From positions 609,800 through 673,799 of the forward strand of contig JAVEWJ010000001.1 in NCBI GenBank assembly GCA_034004605.1: a DNA stretch of 64,000 nucleotides, in the 5' to 3' direction. Positions within the stretch are counted from its first letter, which is position 1. Each line of letters opens with the position of its first letter. Source of the DNA: JAVEWJ01 sp034004605 (GTDB lineage Bacteria > Patescibacteriota > Gracilibacteria > UBA1369 > LOWO2-01-FULL-3). The position numbers and the translations under genes are program-made. Below, piece after piece: positions 27,179 through 35,251 of the stretch. The notes beneath the pieces are model-generated. The model made no database searches and was not told the origin of the DNA. It saw nothing but the letters and a program-made list of their open reading frames with translations.

Positions 27179-28294
27179 ATGACTTTTTTGCAAATAATCT
27201 CGTTGTATGTTTCGAAAGCCGTGTTTTCGTTTTTTTTGACGGTTCTTTTTTTGATTTTAACTATAAAAATTTTTCCAAAACTCGGATTTATGGATAATCC
27301 GAAAAAATGGGGATTTAAACGCGATCCAATTCCGTATTCCGTTGGAATTTCAGTAATGCTGGCTTTTGTTATTTCCGTTCTTGTCTTTGTGCCTTTGAAT
27401 TTTTCCTTGATTATCGTTTTAACTTCGGGTTTTTTAATCAGTGTTCTTGGTTTTGTGGATGATAAAATTAATTTAAAGCCTTTTACGAGGCTTGTATTTC
27501 AGTTTTTTGCTGGTGTGCTTGTGGTGTTTTCTGGAATTGAATTGTTGTCTTTTAGTTTGCCTTTTATCGGTGAGATTCCGCTTGATCAAATAAAAGTTTT
27601 TGGAATTTATGTTCTTTCAGCCCTTTTTTTGATTTTTTGGACTATGCTTCTTATTAATGCGATGAATTTTTTGGATGGAATTCCGGGATTAAACAGTACC
27701 GTTACCGCAATTGCTTCGTTTACGATTTTTTTCCTTTCAGTGCATCCTGGAATTCATGTTGACCCTTCTGGGCAAATTGTGACTTCGTATTTGTCTTTGA
27801 TGCTTGGATTCTCAGCTTTAGCTCTTTTGTTTTTCGATTTTCCAAAACCAGCTGTCTTGATGGGGGATTCCGGAAGCACTTTTTTCGGTTTTATGCTTGC
27901 CGTTTTGTCTGTGCTTTCAGGTGGAAAAATTGCCACCGCTTTTTTGGTGCTTGGACTTCCTCTTCTGGATTTGATTTGGGTTGTTGTTCGGAGAACTCTC
28001 GAAGGAAAGAAATTTTGGCAAGGAGATCTTTTTCATTTGCACCACAGATTTTTGTATTACGGTTTTTCTCAAAGACAGGTCGTTTTGATTTATGGCACGA
28101 TTTCTTTGGTTTTCGGTGCATTGGCTCTTACTTTTGTAAGTAGTGCGCAGAAGTTTTTTATGTTGATTGCCCTTCTTTTTTTGATGGTGTTTTTGGGAAC
28201 TTTACTTGTTTTCGGGAAAAAGTTTGGAAAAAATAAGAATCGAGACGGAGAAACAAAAAATTCCGAGAAAAATTCCGGCGAGAATGTCGCTTAA
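27179..28294 (+). CDS. WecA/MraY-family polyprenyl-phosphate sugar-phosphate transferase
   Basis: Transfers a sugar phosphate from a UDP-sugar to undecaprenyl phosphate, the first membrane step of glycan assembly. About ten helices. Family motifs are present: the cytoplasmic GFVDDK loop, NAMNFLDGIPGL, MGDSGSTFFGF and the HLHHR motif near residue 283, which points to WecA/TagO-like enzymes rather than MraY. A Lys/Asn/Glu-rich tail of about 25 residues lies in a 93-bp overlap with the convergent PAP2 gene. Confidence 0.88.
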   Translation: MTFLQIISLYVSKAVFSFFLTVLFLILTIKIFPKLGFMDNPKKWGFKRDPIPYSVGISVMLAFVISVLVFVPLNFSLIIVLTSGFLISVLGFVDDKINLKPFTRLVFQFFAGVLVVFSGIELLSFSLPFIGEIPLDQIKVFGIYVLSALFLIFWTMLLINAMNFLDGIPGLNSTVTAIASFTIFFLSVHPGIHVDPSGQIVTSYLSLMLGFSALALLFFDFPKPAVLMGDSGSTFFGFMLAVLSVLSGGKIATAFLVLGLPLLDLIWVVVRRTLEGKKFWQGDLFHLHHRFLYYGFSQRQVVLIYGTISLVFGALALTFVSSAQKFFMLIALLFLMVFLGTLLVFGKKFGKNKNRDGETKNSEKNSGENVA

Positions 28295-28819
28295 ATAATG
28301 AACATTGAGTATAACTCTGCTTGTTGAGATGAGAACGAAAAAGACTATTGATAATACAATAATCTTGTTTTTTTGTTTTGGAAATCTTATTGAAAAAAAA
28401 TAGGCGGATAGAAGTGCAAAAACTGTGGACATCGTGGCGTGCGCGCTTGGGAAGCTTAGTCCCGTTTCAAAAATTTTTCCGTTTTCCGGGCGAATTCTTC
28501 CTATCGTGATTTTTATGATATTAACGAGCCCAAATCCTAATGATGCGCTAAGTAGGGCGATATATACATTGGGTTTGTTTTTTTGAAAAAGAAGAAAGGT
28601 AATTAGAAAGGCGAAAAATGCCGTGAGGATATATTTGTCGCCGATGTTTGTGATAATTGTCATGTATTTGTCGAGATCCGGAGTGTGTACTTCTGCGATT
28701 TTTTGGCTTATTAATAAGTCCAGACTTTTTAATATGTTGAGCTTTGTAAGAATCGCAACAAGGGCAAAACCCATTATTGAAAGGATGTTTAGTGTCAGTA
28801 AAGCTTTTTTCTTGTTCAT
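28202..28819 (-). CDS. PAP2-family membrane phosphatase
   Basis: 205 residues with six helices. The three PAP2 motifs are present: KITIGRIRP, SFPSAHA and SRVILNVHYLSDI. Such enzymes remove a phosphate from lipids, for example undecaprenyl pyrophosphate recycling. Its place beside the WecA-like gene, and the absence of another undecaprenyl pyrophosphatase here, favour lipid-carrier recycling. It overlaps the 3' end of the WecA-like gene by 93 bp, in convergent orientation. Confidence 0.88.
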   Translation of the reverse strand: MNKKKALLTLNILSIMGFALVAILTKLNILKSLDLLISQKIAEVHTPDLDKYMTIITNIGDKYILTAFFAFLITFLLFQKNKPNVYIALLSASLGFGLVNIIKITIGRIRPENGKIFETGLSFPSAHATMSTVFALLSAYFFSIRFPKQKNKIIVLSIVFFVLISTSRVILNVHYLSDILAGIFLGIFCFSVSILIFSKLFPENK

Positions 28820-28840
28820 TTAGTTTTTTTATTTGAAATC

Positions 28841-28868
28841 ATTATACAAATCCAAAATAATTTGTTAA
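28841..28868 (-). promoter_or_regulatory. Promoter of the PAP2 gene
   Basis: Minus strand TTAACA (28863-28868), 16 bp, consensus TATAAT (28841-28846), with the ATG at 28819. It lies in the 78-bp divergent spacer with dnaG. Confidence 0.55.
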
Positions 28869-28897
28869 GTTGATAAGGAAATTAGGGCTTAATTTTA

Positions 28898-30682
28898 ATG
28901 ACTATGGCTGATTTGGTTGAGGATATTAAATCCAGACTGGATGTTCTTAGTTTGATTTCCCAGTATGTACAGCTTAAACGAACCGGCAGGTCTTATAAGG
29001 CACTAAGTCCGTTTAAGGCTGAGAAAACCCCCAGTTTTGTCGTGAGTCCCGAAAAACAAATTTGGCATGATTTTTCCACGGGAAAGGGTGGTGATATTTT
29101 TACTTTTGTTCAGGAATTTGAAGGGGTCGATTTTTCCGAGGCTTTAAAAATCTTGGCGGATAAGGCCGGTCTTGATGTGGATGCATATCGTAGCGGGCCT
29201 AAAATCAGCAAAGAAACTAAAAGTGAAAAAGAAGAATGTTTTCGCGCTCATGAACTTGCAACGGAATTTTTTCATAAAAACTTATGTGAGGATAATGAGG
29301 GTGCGCCGGTATTGAAATATTTGCATGATAGGGGGATAAAAGATGATACAATAAAGCTATTTAAAATAGGTTTTGCTAAAGATAGCTTCGAATCATTGAC
29401 GGATTATTTGATTTCAAAAGGAATTTCCAAAAATATGCTTCTTAAGTCCGGCCTCGTTTCCAGTAAGACAACAAATGCAGATAGGGTTTTTGATAAATTT
29501 CGTGGAAGGCTTATGTTTCCAATTCATGATATTTTTGGAAGAGTCTGTGGATTTGGAGGAAGAGCTCTTTTACAGGATCAATCGCCGAAATATTTAAATT
29601 CGCCTGATAGCGTGATTTATAATAAATCTAAGACTTTATTCGGGCTTTATTTTTCAAAAAATGAAATAAAAAAATCCGATAAGGCGATATTTGTGGAAGG
29701 ATATTTTGACATGATTATGCCTTTCCAGGAGGGTATAAAAAATGTGATCGCAACATCTGGTACGGCCCTTACTGGAGAGCACATTAAACTTGTTTCTCGG
29801 TATACAAAAAATGTGATCACAGCCTTTGATTTTGATGATGCCGGTTTTAACGCGACTACTCGAGCCTTCGAACTTTTGCTTTCGCAAGCCATGAATATGC
29901 GTTGTTTGCCCCAGATGAAAGGTAAAGATCCGGCTGATTTTGTGCTTAGCGATGCCTCTGGTTTTATTTCGGAACTAGAAAATTCAAAACCTTTTTTAGA
30001 TTTTTTAATCGAAAAAACAATTCTTAAAATCGGAATTGAATCTTTCGATAAGAAAAAGCAAGTAATGTCTGTTTTCCTTCCGTACTTAAAGCAAATTTCT
30101 CCGATTGAAAGAGATTATTATATTAGAAAATTATCCCTTGTTTTGGGATTTACGGAGCAGGTTTTGTATGATGAGGTTCAGTCATATTATTTGACAAATG
30201 AAAATGCCTTTAGAGTGGCTTCGGGGATTCAAGATATTAGTGAAAAATCCGCTTCTTCTTTTGACAATTCGGAGGTGCTTTTTTCTTTGATATTGGAATA
30301 TCCGTTTTTGTTCGGTTTTTTAAAGGATAAAAACTTGGAAAAACTTCTTTCTGAAGAGTTTAAATCGGTTTACAAGGTGCTTGATACTCAGTATAATGCA
30401 AACCGTGATTTGGATAAATGGGATTTTTCCGATCTTGAAGCGGAAAGTTTGAAAAAAAGGCTTAGTTTGTTGGCCCTATATGGCGAAGAAAAATATGGAA
30501 ATTTTTCGAAAGAAGTATTAAAAGACGAAGTTTTTAAGGTACTTTCTACTTTGAAAAAAGATTTCCAGAAAAACCGCCTAAAAGAATTACAAAAAGAAAT
30601 TGCCAATGCGGAAGCCCAAAACAATACAGAAAAGTTGCTTGAATTATTAAAAGAGCAAACTGACATTTTATCCAAAGAATGA
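28898..30682 (+). CDS. dnaG: DNA primase DnaG, zinc ligands missing
   Basis: Makes RNA primers for replication. The N-terminal zinc-domain frame is easy to align (YKALSPFKAEKTPSFVVSPEKQIWHDFSTGKGGD, read as two blocks), but the four ligands are replaced: Cys to S37, His to K40, Cys to D58 and Cys to T61. The RNA polymerase core and TOPRIM are intact: the FRGRLMFPIHD and GFGGR segments, VEGYFD with the catalytic Glu, and the acidic FDFDDAG. The C-terminal helical domain is poorly conserved, as usual. 594 aa. It is followed 24 bp later by rpoD, the common dnaG-rpoD order. Confidence 0.93.
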   Translation: MTMADLVEDIKSRLDVLSLISQYVQLKRTGRSYKALSPFKAEKTPSFVVSPEKQIWHDFSTGKGGDIFTFVQEFEGVDFSEALKILADKAGLDVDAYRSGPKISKETKSEKEECFRAHELATEFFHKNLCEDNEGAPVLKYLHDRGIKDDTIKLFKIGFAKDSFESLTDYLISKGISKNMLLKSGLVSSKTTNADRVFDKFRGRLMFPIHDIFGRVCGFGGRALLQDQSPKYLNSPDSVIYNKSKTLFGLYFSKNEIKKSDKAIFVEGYFDMIMPFQEGIKNVIATSGTALTGEHIKLVSRYTKNVITAFDFDDAGFNATTRAFELLLSQAMNMRCLPQMKGKDPADFVLSDASGFISELENSKPFLDFLIEKTILKIGIESFDKKKQVMSVFLPYLKQISPIERDYYIRKLSLVLGFTEQVLYDEVQSYYLTNENAFRVASGIQDISEKSASSFDNSEVLFSLILEYPFLFGFLKDKNLEKLLSEEFKSVYKVLDTQYNANRDLDKWDFSDLEAESLKKRLSLLALYGEEKYGNFSKEVLKDEVFKVLSTLKKDFQKNRLKELQKEIANAEAQNNTEKLLELLKEQTDILSKE

Positions 30683-30706
30683 AATTTTATTCAAATAATA
30701 TTTGTC

Positions 30707-31891
30707 ATGGCTAGAACAAATAAATTTATTCAACAGCCTACCGATGATCAGCTCGCCAATTTTCCCAATGAGGTGAAGGATTTGGTGAAAAAGGGTAGGG
30801 AACAGGGTTTTATTACTCATCAAGATCTTCTAAAAGCGATGCCTCATATCGAAGAAGATGTGATTATGCTCGATGAGATTTACAGTCTTTTTTTGGATTT
30901 GGGTATCGAGATAATCGATACAAAAGACAGTTTGATTTTCGATGAAAAGGATGTTTCAAAAAAGACCACTAAAGGTCTTGCGGATAAAGATAAATTTGAC
31001 CTGCAAGAACCGGCTTTGGAAAAACGAAAGGAGGAGAAAAAGAAAAAAGAAGTGGATTTTAAGGAAATTGCAAACGATTCTATCCGACTTTATCTATCTG
31101 AAATTGGAAGAGTAAGTCTTCTTACGGCTCGTGAGGAAATTGATCTTGCAAGAAGAATCGATAAGGGAGATCAGTCTGCAAAAGTGAAGCTTGCGGAAGC
31201 CAATCTTAGACTTGTAGTTTCTATTGCGAAAAAATATATTGGACGCGGTCTTTCTCTTTTAGATTTGATTCAGGAGGGAAATATCGGACTTTTTCGAGCG
31301 GTTGAAAAATTCGATCCGAATCGTGGATTTAAGTTTTCAACTTATGCCACTTGGTGGATTCGTCAGGCTATTACAAGGGCTATAGCGGATCAAGCAAGGA
31401 CGATTCGTATTCCTGTTCATATGGTTGAAACGATAAACAAACTTACACATGCGCAAAGAAGACTTGTGCAGGAGCTTGGAAGAGAACCTCTATTGGAAGA
31501 GCTTGCGGCTGAAATGGATATGGATGAGAAAAAGGTTCGTCATATAATGAAGATTTCTCAAGATATTGTTTCGCTTGAGGCGCCTGTTGGTACTGAAGAA
31601 GATTCGAAACTTGGTGATTTTATTGAAGACGATGATGTAATGTCTCCAATGGAGTCTACAAACAAACAACTTCTCAAGGAAAATATTCACGAAATGCTCC
31701 AATATCTTTCGCCTAGAGAAAGAAAAATCATTGTGATGCGTTTTGGCCTTGAAGATGGTGTTGGCCATACTCTTGAGGAGGTGGGAAGAGAATTTAATGT
31801 CACTCGTGAAAGAATAAGACAAATTGAAGCGAAAGTCTTACAAAAACTTAAAGAGCATCCGACTTCGGTAAAGATTCGTCCCAAATATTAA
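30707..31891 (+). CDS. rpoD: Primary sigma factor (sigma-70)
   Basis: Directs RNA polymerase to -35/-10 promoters. A reduced region 1.1-like N-terminus and a Lys-rich linker (to about 115) lead into region 1.2 (DSIRLYLSEIGRVSLLT). Region 2 has the core-binding NLRLVVSIAKKYIGRGLSLLDLIQEGN and the -10-reading FKFSTYATWWIRQAI. Region 3 follows, and region 4 carries the -35-reading helix HTLEEVGREFNVTRERIRQIE. 394 aa. Its consensus recognition surfaces agree with the TTGACA/TATAAT-like promoters seen in this window. Confidence 0.96.
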   Translation: MARTNKFIQQPTDDQLANFPNEVKDLVKKGREQGFITHQDLLKAMPHIEEDVIMLDEIYSLFLDLGIEIIDTKDSLIFDEKDVSKKTTKGLADKDKFDLQEPALEKRKEEKKKKEVDFKEIANDSIRLYLSEIGRVSLLTAREEIDLARRIDKGDQSAKVKLAEANLRLVVSIAKKYIGRGLSLLDLIQEGNIGLFRAVEKFDPNRGFKFSTYATWWIRQAITRAIADQARTIRIPVHMVETINKLTHAQRRLVQELGREPLLEELAAEMDMDEKKVRHIMKISQDIVSLEAPVGTEEDSKLGDFIEDDDVMSPMESTNKQLLKENIHEMLQYLSPRERKIIVMRFGLEDGVGHTLEEVGREFNVTRERIRQIEAKVLQKLKEHPTSVKIRPKY

Positions 31892-31909
31892 AATTTAATC
31901 TTTAAAAAT

Positions 31910-32473
31910 ATGGCTAAAAAGGAAGATACAAAAAAAGTTAAGAAAACAAAAAAGACAGATGTCGATTTTTTCGAAACTGTAGTTGTGGAGGCTGCTGATG
32001 AAAAATTGGAAAAAGAGGTTCTTGTGACAAAAGAAGGATTTGCTCAAATGAAAGAAGAGCTTGCTTATTTGAAGGTAGAAGGTCGAAAAAAAGTGGCTGA
32101 AAGACTTAAAGAAGCCATTTCTTTTGGTGATCTTTCTGAAAACTCTGAATATGAGGAAGCGAAAAATGAGCAAGGATTTGTTGAAGGAAGAATTACAGAA
32201 CTTGAAAGAAAAGTTAAATACGCCAAAATAATCACAGAGTCCGGTGATACAAAAGCTGTGACACTTGGGTCTAAAGTGAAAATCCGAAATATTAATAAAG
32301 ACGAAGAGAGCGAGTATGTGATTGTGGGATCCACTGAGGCTGATCCGTTTGCAGGTAAAATTTCAAACGAATCTCCTGTTGGAATGGCGCTTCTTGAGAA
32401 AAAGAAAGGTGATAAAGTGAAAGTGATTGTTCCTGCGGGGACTGTTGAATATCAGATCGTGAAAATCGATTAG
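31910..32473 (+). CDS. greA: Transcription elongation factor GreA
   Basis: GreA rescues backtracked RNA polymerase by stimulating transcript cleavage. After a Lys-rich extension of about 40 residues the canonical coiled coil begins (LVTKEGFAQMKEELAYLK), with the tip segment ISFGDLSENSEYEEAKNEQ carrying the acidic residues that act in the polymerase channel. The C-terminal FKBP-like domain follows with SPVGMALLEKKKGD. The extension is unusual. It is the last gene after dnaG-rpoD and is followed by a terminator. Confidence 0.94.
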   Translation: MAKKEDTKKVKKTKKTDVDFFETVVVEAADEKLEKEVLVTKEGFAQMKEELAYLKVEGRKKVAERLKEAISFGDLSENSEYEEAKNEQGFVEGRITELERKVKYAKIITESGDTKAVTLGSKVKIRNINKDEESEYVIVGSTEADPFAGKISNESPVGMALLEKKKGDKVKVIVPAGTVEYQIVKID

Positions 32474-32483
32474 TAAAAAAATA

Positions 32484-32511
32484 AAAAAAGATCCTTAAAG
32501 GGTCTTTTTTT
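32484..32511 (+). terminator. Rho-independent terminator of dnaG-rpoD-greA
   Basis: An 11-bp stem of AAAAAAGATCC and GGGTCTTTTTT with a 5-base loop (one G-T pair), ending in a T7 run. It lies 10 bp after the greA stop. Confidence 0.9.
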
Positions 32512-32526
32512 GTGGACGAATAAACT

Positions 32527-32555
32527 AAGGCTTAAAGTGTCTTTCTTTAAGCCTT
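32527..32555. terminator. Hairpin between greA and the convergent unit
   Basis: A perfect 11-bp stem, AAGGCTTAAAG with its complement CTTTAAGCCTT, and a 7-base loop. It lies 11 bp beyond the stop of the minus-strand membrane protein gene, so it may end that unit, although a strong T run is missing on that strand. Confidence 0.55.
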
Positions 32556-32566
32556 TCAGTTGTGAT

Positions 32567-32977
32567 TTATTTTCTTTTTTTTGCCGTCGAATATTTTTTG
32601 ATTTCCGATGAATTTTTTACAGGCTTTTGTTTGATTTGTTTTAAGTATGAAGTCTTGTATTCTTTGAGGTAATAATATGCTGTATATAGAGCTGTCAAGC
32701 AGAGTATGTATAGCCAGAGTCTCATCGAAAAATAGGGAATGTTTTCATATCTTACAACTGTGAGAAATAGGAATCCCACACCTAAAAACATTAAGTTTTT
32801 TGAGAGAGATCTGAAACCGGCTTTGAACGCAAGGTCTGTTTTTTTCTTTTTCTTGTATATGATTGAGAAGGCGATTGAAGAAACGATTAACAGTACAGAT
32901 AATGCGAAAAGTGGAATAAAAAATCTCATTTCCGGTCCGGGTGTTGTTGTAATGAAGTAGTTTAGCAGATTAGTCAT
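32567..32977 (-). CDS. Small basic membrane protein, 136 aa
   Basis: Three predicted helices at about residues 18-40, 60-77 and 84-103, joined by a Lys-rich loop (YKKKKKTD) and ending in a strongly basic tail of 30 residues that may be cytoplasmic. Its start overlaps the end of the Lgt-like gene by 8 bp. No family recognised. Confidence 0.6.
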   Translation of the reverse strand: MTNLLNYFITTTPGPEMRFFIPLFALSVLLIVSSIAFSIIYKKKKKTDLAFKAGFRSLSKNLMFLGVGFLFLTVVRYENIPYFSMRLWLYILCLTALYTAYYYLKEYKTSYLKQIKQKPVKNSSEIKKYSTAKKRK

Positions 32978-33788
32978 TTTTTTGGTTGTTAGATTCTTTA
33001 TTTAATAAAATTTCGGGAGAAGTATACTTTTTGACCAGAAAAATTCCAGCAACAAGTATTGTTAGCCCGGCAAAAATCTGTGGAAGTCTTATTCCCAAAA
33101 GAAGCCAAGTGTCGTCTCCTCTCATGAATTCTTCAAGAAATCTGAAAAATGCGAAAATGATAATTCCGAGAAGAGTAATAAATCCTTGTCTTGTTTTTTC
33201 TTTTATTTTTCTGGATTGGCCCAATACGATTAAAAATATGGAGATTGCGATATTATAAATGAATGCGTAAATTTGTGTCGGGTGTATGGGGACGGTGTAT
33301 TTTATTGTGGGACTTTCGAAGTTGACGCCCCAGGGTAGGTTCGTTTCTTTGCCGTAGTTTATGCCGTCGAAAAAGGCTCCAAGGGAGGTGATCGCAATAA
33401 TGATTATTATTGAAGGTGTGAGAATGTCCATCCATTTGCTGAAACTTTGGCCATTTTTCTTACATAGAAAATAAAATAGAATGAGAAATGCCAAAATTGC
33501 TCCCCATGGGTTTAATCCTTTGTCCCAAATATAAAGTGTGGAAAGAATGTTTTGCAGGCTTAATTCGTAAAAATAATTTTGATAATTTTCGATTATAGAG
33601 ACGATTCTTGCACCGAGAAGTGAAATTAAAATAATCAAAAGAACATTGTCGCTTAAAAATTGGATCTTTAAATTATATATTTTGGAAAGTTTTATGAGTG
33701 TATATGTGCCTGCAATTACCGCTATTCCGAAAAATAACCAAAATGTGTAAATTGTAATGCTGTTTGTCTGAAATAATATCGGATGCAT
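32970..33788 (-). CDS. lgt: Lgt-like protein (prolipoprotein diacylglyceryl transferase family)
   Basis: Lgt moves diacylglycerol from phosphatidylglycerol to the lipobox Cys of lipoproteins. Seven helices, the N-terminal IYTFWLFFGIAVI, the LGARIVSIIEN segment and HPTQIYAFIYN (family HPSQLYE) give the family. Two parts are off: the FHGG motif with the essential His reads NPWGA, and the RxGNFxNxE signature reads SLGAFFDGINYG, so the usual His and Arg are absent. The window has a lipobox protein at 44603, so some lipoprotein acyltransferase is expected. It may be a divergent active enzyme or a repurposed relative. 272 aa. Confidence 0.75.
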   Translation of the reverse strand: MHPILFQTNSITIYTFWLFFGIAVIAGTYTLIKLSKIYNLKIQFLSDNVLLIILISLLGARIVSIIENYQNYFYELSLQNILSTLYIWDKGLNPWGAILAFLILFYFLCKKNGQSFSKWMDILTPSIIIIIAITSLGAFFDGINYGKETNLPWGVNFESPTIKYTVPIHPTQIYAFIYNIAISIFLIVLGQSRKIKEKTRQGFITLLGIIIFAFFRFLEEFMRGDDTWLLLGIRLPQIFAGLTILVAGIFLVKKYTSPEILLNKESNNQKND

Positions 33789-33791
33789 TTT

Positions 33792-35189
33792 TTATAAATT
33801 AAATATTGTTAGAAGAATAAGTAAAATCGAAATTGTTGTGATGATTGGGCCGGCAAATTTATTTTTTTCGAAGTAGTTTTGTTTTAGTGAAATTCCGCAA
33901 TGAATAAGAAAAAAACAAACTAACATATATTTGAATATGCCGTTTGGGTTTATTTCGAGGCCTTTTAGTTTTTGTATTTCGAATATTTTTTCTGTTCCGA
34001 TCAAGTATGCTAAAAAATAATATGAGAGATAGACGCTTAAAATAAAGCCAGATAGAGTGGAAATTTCCGAAAAAATATTTTCTTTGATTTGTGTTTTGCT
34101 TTGAGTCGTTTCATCGGGTTGTTTTTGTGTTGGTGCGGATGCGCCTTTCAAAACCTTTCTTTTGTCTTTTGCTGTTTTGATTTTCTCGTTTATAAGTTTT
34201 ATATTTGAGAGAATTTTATTGCGGTATTCTTTCGCCGGTTCTTTAAATATTAACTTTATTAGATCAAATCTTTGTTTTTTGTAAGCGGAAATTTCATCGT
34301 TGATTTTTTTTATTTCTTCGGGTGTTTTAAGTTTTTCGCCAATATAATCAAAAATTTTTGTAAGATATTTAGTAAAAATTGAGTTTTGAATTTCGGACTT
34401 TCGTTTGTATTTATTTTGCCATTTTTCAATTTTAGAGGTGATATCCTTTGATAAAGTTTTTGGACTTTGTGTTTTTTTAAGTTCATCCAAGAGTGAGCCG
34501 GTTTCCATTTTAAGCTCGATTTTTTTGTCATGATAACCTTTTTCTTCAAGTGTTTTCGTTTGGGACTCAATGTAGGAAAGAAGTTCTTTTGCCGTGCTTT
34601 GGATATAGTCCGTGTTGTTTGAGTTTTTGATTCGAAGAAGTTTGTCGATTTTTTTATTGATTTCGTTTTTTATATCGTTATCGAATTCTTTGTCGTATTT
34701 TTGAAGTAGAATGAGAACTTTTTTCATTAGTGTTTCAACTTTTTCTTTTACAAATTCTTGTTCTTTTTCGTCGGTATGAGGAGCGGATTCTTCTAATTTT
34801 TTCTTAGCAATTTCATCGAGAAAATTTTGCAGAACGATTTTGCCTTCTTGTTTCGCTTTTTCAATGTCAGCTGGATTTGCGTTTTCTTTCCAAATCGCAA
34901 GGACTGTAAGGTCGTATTCGTTTTTTAGTCTTTTTGATGCCACATCGATATTGAGAGCTGGGATTGTTCCTTTTACAATTTTTGAGTGAACATCTATGGC
35001 TTCAAATTCAAACTTTTCGTGCCCGTCGGTTTTTAATATACTTGGATCTTCTTTGAATTCTGAAAAATCGAGTATGGAAAAACCCATGTCGTTCAGTTCT
35101 TTTCGAGCGAGAAGTTCGGAATTTGCTTCGATCGTTCCTGATAGGCGACGACCTTCTTTGTTTGTGACTGTATATTTAAACAGACTCAT
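33792..35189 (-). CDS. Membrane protein with two GspF/PilC N-terminal-like modules
   Basis: Residues 1-42 (FKYTVTNKEGRRLSGTIEA and ARKELNDMGFSI) and residues 59-101 (FEFEAIDVHSKIVKGTIPA and SKRLKNEYDLTV) both match the short module found at the start of type II secretion and type IV pilus platform proteins (GspF/PilC). The remaining GspF domains are absent. Instead a long Lys/Glu-rich helical region (about 110-355) follows, then three or four helices at the C-terminus (about 375-465). This is an unusual reuse of the module; the function is unknown. It lies 3 bp upstream of the Lgt-like gene. Confidence 0.65.
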   Translation of the reverse strand: MSLFKYTVTNKEGRRLSGTIEANSELLARKELNDMGFSILDFSEFKEDPSILKTDGHEKFEFEAIDVHSKIVKGTIPALNIDVASKRLKNEYDLTVLAIWKENANPADIEKAKQEGKIVLQNFLDEIAKKKLEESAPHTDEKEQEFVKEKVETLMKKVLILLQKYDKEFDNDIKNEINKKIDKLLRIKNSNNTDYIQSTAKELLSYIESQTKTLEEKGYHDKKIELKMETGSLLDELKKTQSPKTLSKDITSKIEKWQNKYKRKSEIQNSIFTKYLTKIFDYIGEKLKTPEEIKKINDEISAYKKQRFDLIKLIFKEPAKEYRNKILSNIKLINEKIKTAKDKRKVLKGASAPTQKQPDETTQSKTQIKENIFSEISTLSGFILSVYLSYYFLAYLIGTEKIFEIQKLKGLEINPNGIFKYMLVCFFLIHCGISLKQNYFEKNKFAGPIITTISILLILLTIFNL

Positions 35190-35251
35190 AATTTTGAGGA
35201 GAAATTACAAAAAAAATATAGCAGAATTTTATGCTTTTAAACAGTAAATTT

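Noticed and set aside
22949..28819. A complete O-antigen or capsule cluster
   Set aside because: Only a ligase-like gene, a WecA-like gene and a phosphatase are present; no glycosyltransferases, flippase or sugar-nucleotide genes are in the window.
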